A stretch of DNA of 15,393 bases, taken from the NCBI GenBank assembly GCA_007280315.1, contig QYQC01000197.1, forward strand, positions 1-15,393. The letters are read 5' to 3'. Origin of the DNA: Betaproteobacteria bacterium (GTDB taxonomy: Bacteria; Pseudomonadota; Gammaproteobacteria; Burkholderiales; SG8-39). The notes under the pieces are model-generated. The model was not told the DNA's origin and searched no databases. It saw only the letters and a program-made list of their open reading frames with translations. The position numbers and the translations under genes were made by a program. Shown one piece after another: positions 15,269 to 15,393 of this stretch (position 1 is its first letter; each line of letters starts with the position of its first letter).

Positions 15269-15274
15269 TATAAT
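15269..15274 (+). promoter_or_regulatory. -10 box immediately upstream of nadE
   Basis: A perfect TATAAT is separated from the nadE ATG by only six bases (CCGCCG). A normal start site 6-8 bases after the box would fall on the ATG itself, giving a leaderless mRNA. No Shine-Dalgarno lies between the box and the ATG. No -35 hexamer is evident at 16-18 bp. Confidence 0.45.
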
Positions 15275-15280
15275 CCGCCG

Positions 15281-15393
15281 ATGAGCAACACGGTAAAAAT
15301 CGCTGTCGCGCAGATCAATTGCGTGCTCGGCGACCTTGCTGGCAATGCCGCCAAAATTCTGGATTGCGCCGCACGCGCCAAGGCTGCCGGCGC
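15281..15393 (+). CDS. nadE: Glutamine-dependent NAD+ synthetase, N-terminal fragment (cut by window end)
   Basis: Only the first 37 codons are inside the window. The peptide starts MSNTVKIAVAQINCVLGDLAGNAAKIL, matching the start of the carbon-nitrogen hydrolase (glutaminase) domain of long-form NadE, where VAQ-N-x-x-x-GD-x-x-GN is characteristic. The complete enzyme would amidate nicotinate adenine dinucleotide using ammonia channelled from glutamine and would release AMP and PPi. Divergence from the FemAB/GNAT-like gene supports the call. Another nitrilase-superfamily member cannot be fully excluded from this short stretch. Confidence 0.8.
   Translation, partial: MSNTVKIAVAQINCVLGDLAGNAAKILDCAARAKAAG

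Overview
The window is GC-rich bacterial chromosome with ordinary housekeeping gene content. A complete kdsB (CMP-KDO synthesis for lipopolysaccharide) shows a Gram-negative host. The pairing of a proton-pumping pyrophosphatase with a pyrophosphate-type phosphofructokinase, together with a FemAB/GNAT-like gene divergent from glutamine-dependent NAD+ synthetase, resembles betaproteobacteria (Nitrosomonadales/Rhodocyclales-like lineages). The class assignment is inference from gene content and layout. I see no phage genes, transposase or CRISPR array.

Layout. (1) 37-2920, plus strand: a secreted S9A prolyl oligopeptidase, then a YfcG/nu-like glutathione S-transferase. (2) 2985-6811, minus strand: hppA (K+-independent-type H+-pumping pyrophosphatase), followed 8 bp later by ggt (gamma-glutamyltransferase). 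A strong intrinsic terminator for hppA lies inside the signal-peptide codons of ggt. (3) 6812-7047: a divergent promoter region with a perfect TATAAT on each strand. (4) 7048-8271, plus: a pyrophosphate-type 6-phosphofructokinase. (5) 8272-8828: a 557-bp convergent intergenic region filled mostly by two tandem copies of a 194-bp unit, each made of four hairpins. (6) 8829-11444, minus: the likely operon kdsB-adk-pfkA, the last being a second phosphofructokinase with an ATP-type donor signature. (7) 11685-13091, plus: the RhlE-type DEAD-box helicase, whose stop codon overlaps that of convergent panB in a CTAG tetramer. (8) 13088-15147, minus: panB and a FemAB/GNAT-like protein. (9) 15281 to the window end, plus: the start of nadE, preceded by a TATAAT placed so close to the ATG that the mRNA may be leaderless.

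How the genes fit together. The middle of the window is centred on phosphoryl-energy metabolism. HppA conserves PPi energy as a proton gradient. The PPi-type phosphofructokinase can use PPi for reversible fructose-6-phosphate/fructose-1,6-bisphosphate interconversion. Adenylate kinase balances adenylates, and the second phosphofructokinase probably offers an ATP-dependent irreversible route. KdsB and NadE are reactions that release PPi. The flanking genes serve peptide and glutathione turnover (prolyl oligopeptidase, GST, GGT), RNA remodelling (RhlE) and pantothenate synthesis (PanB).

The two least ordinary signals are the duplicated four-hairpin repeat at 8320-8756, whose arms show compensatory changes, and the terminator embedded in the ggt signal-peptide codons at 4690-4724.
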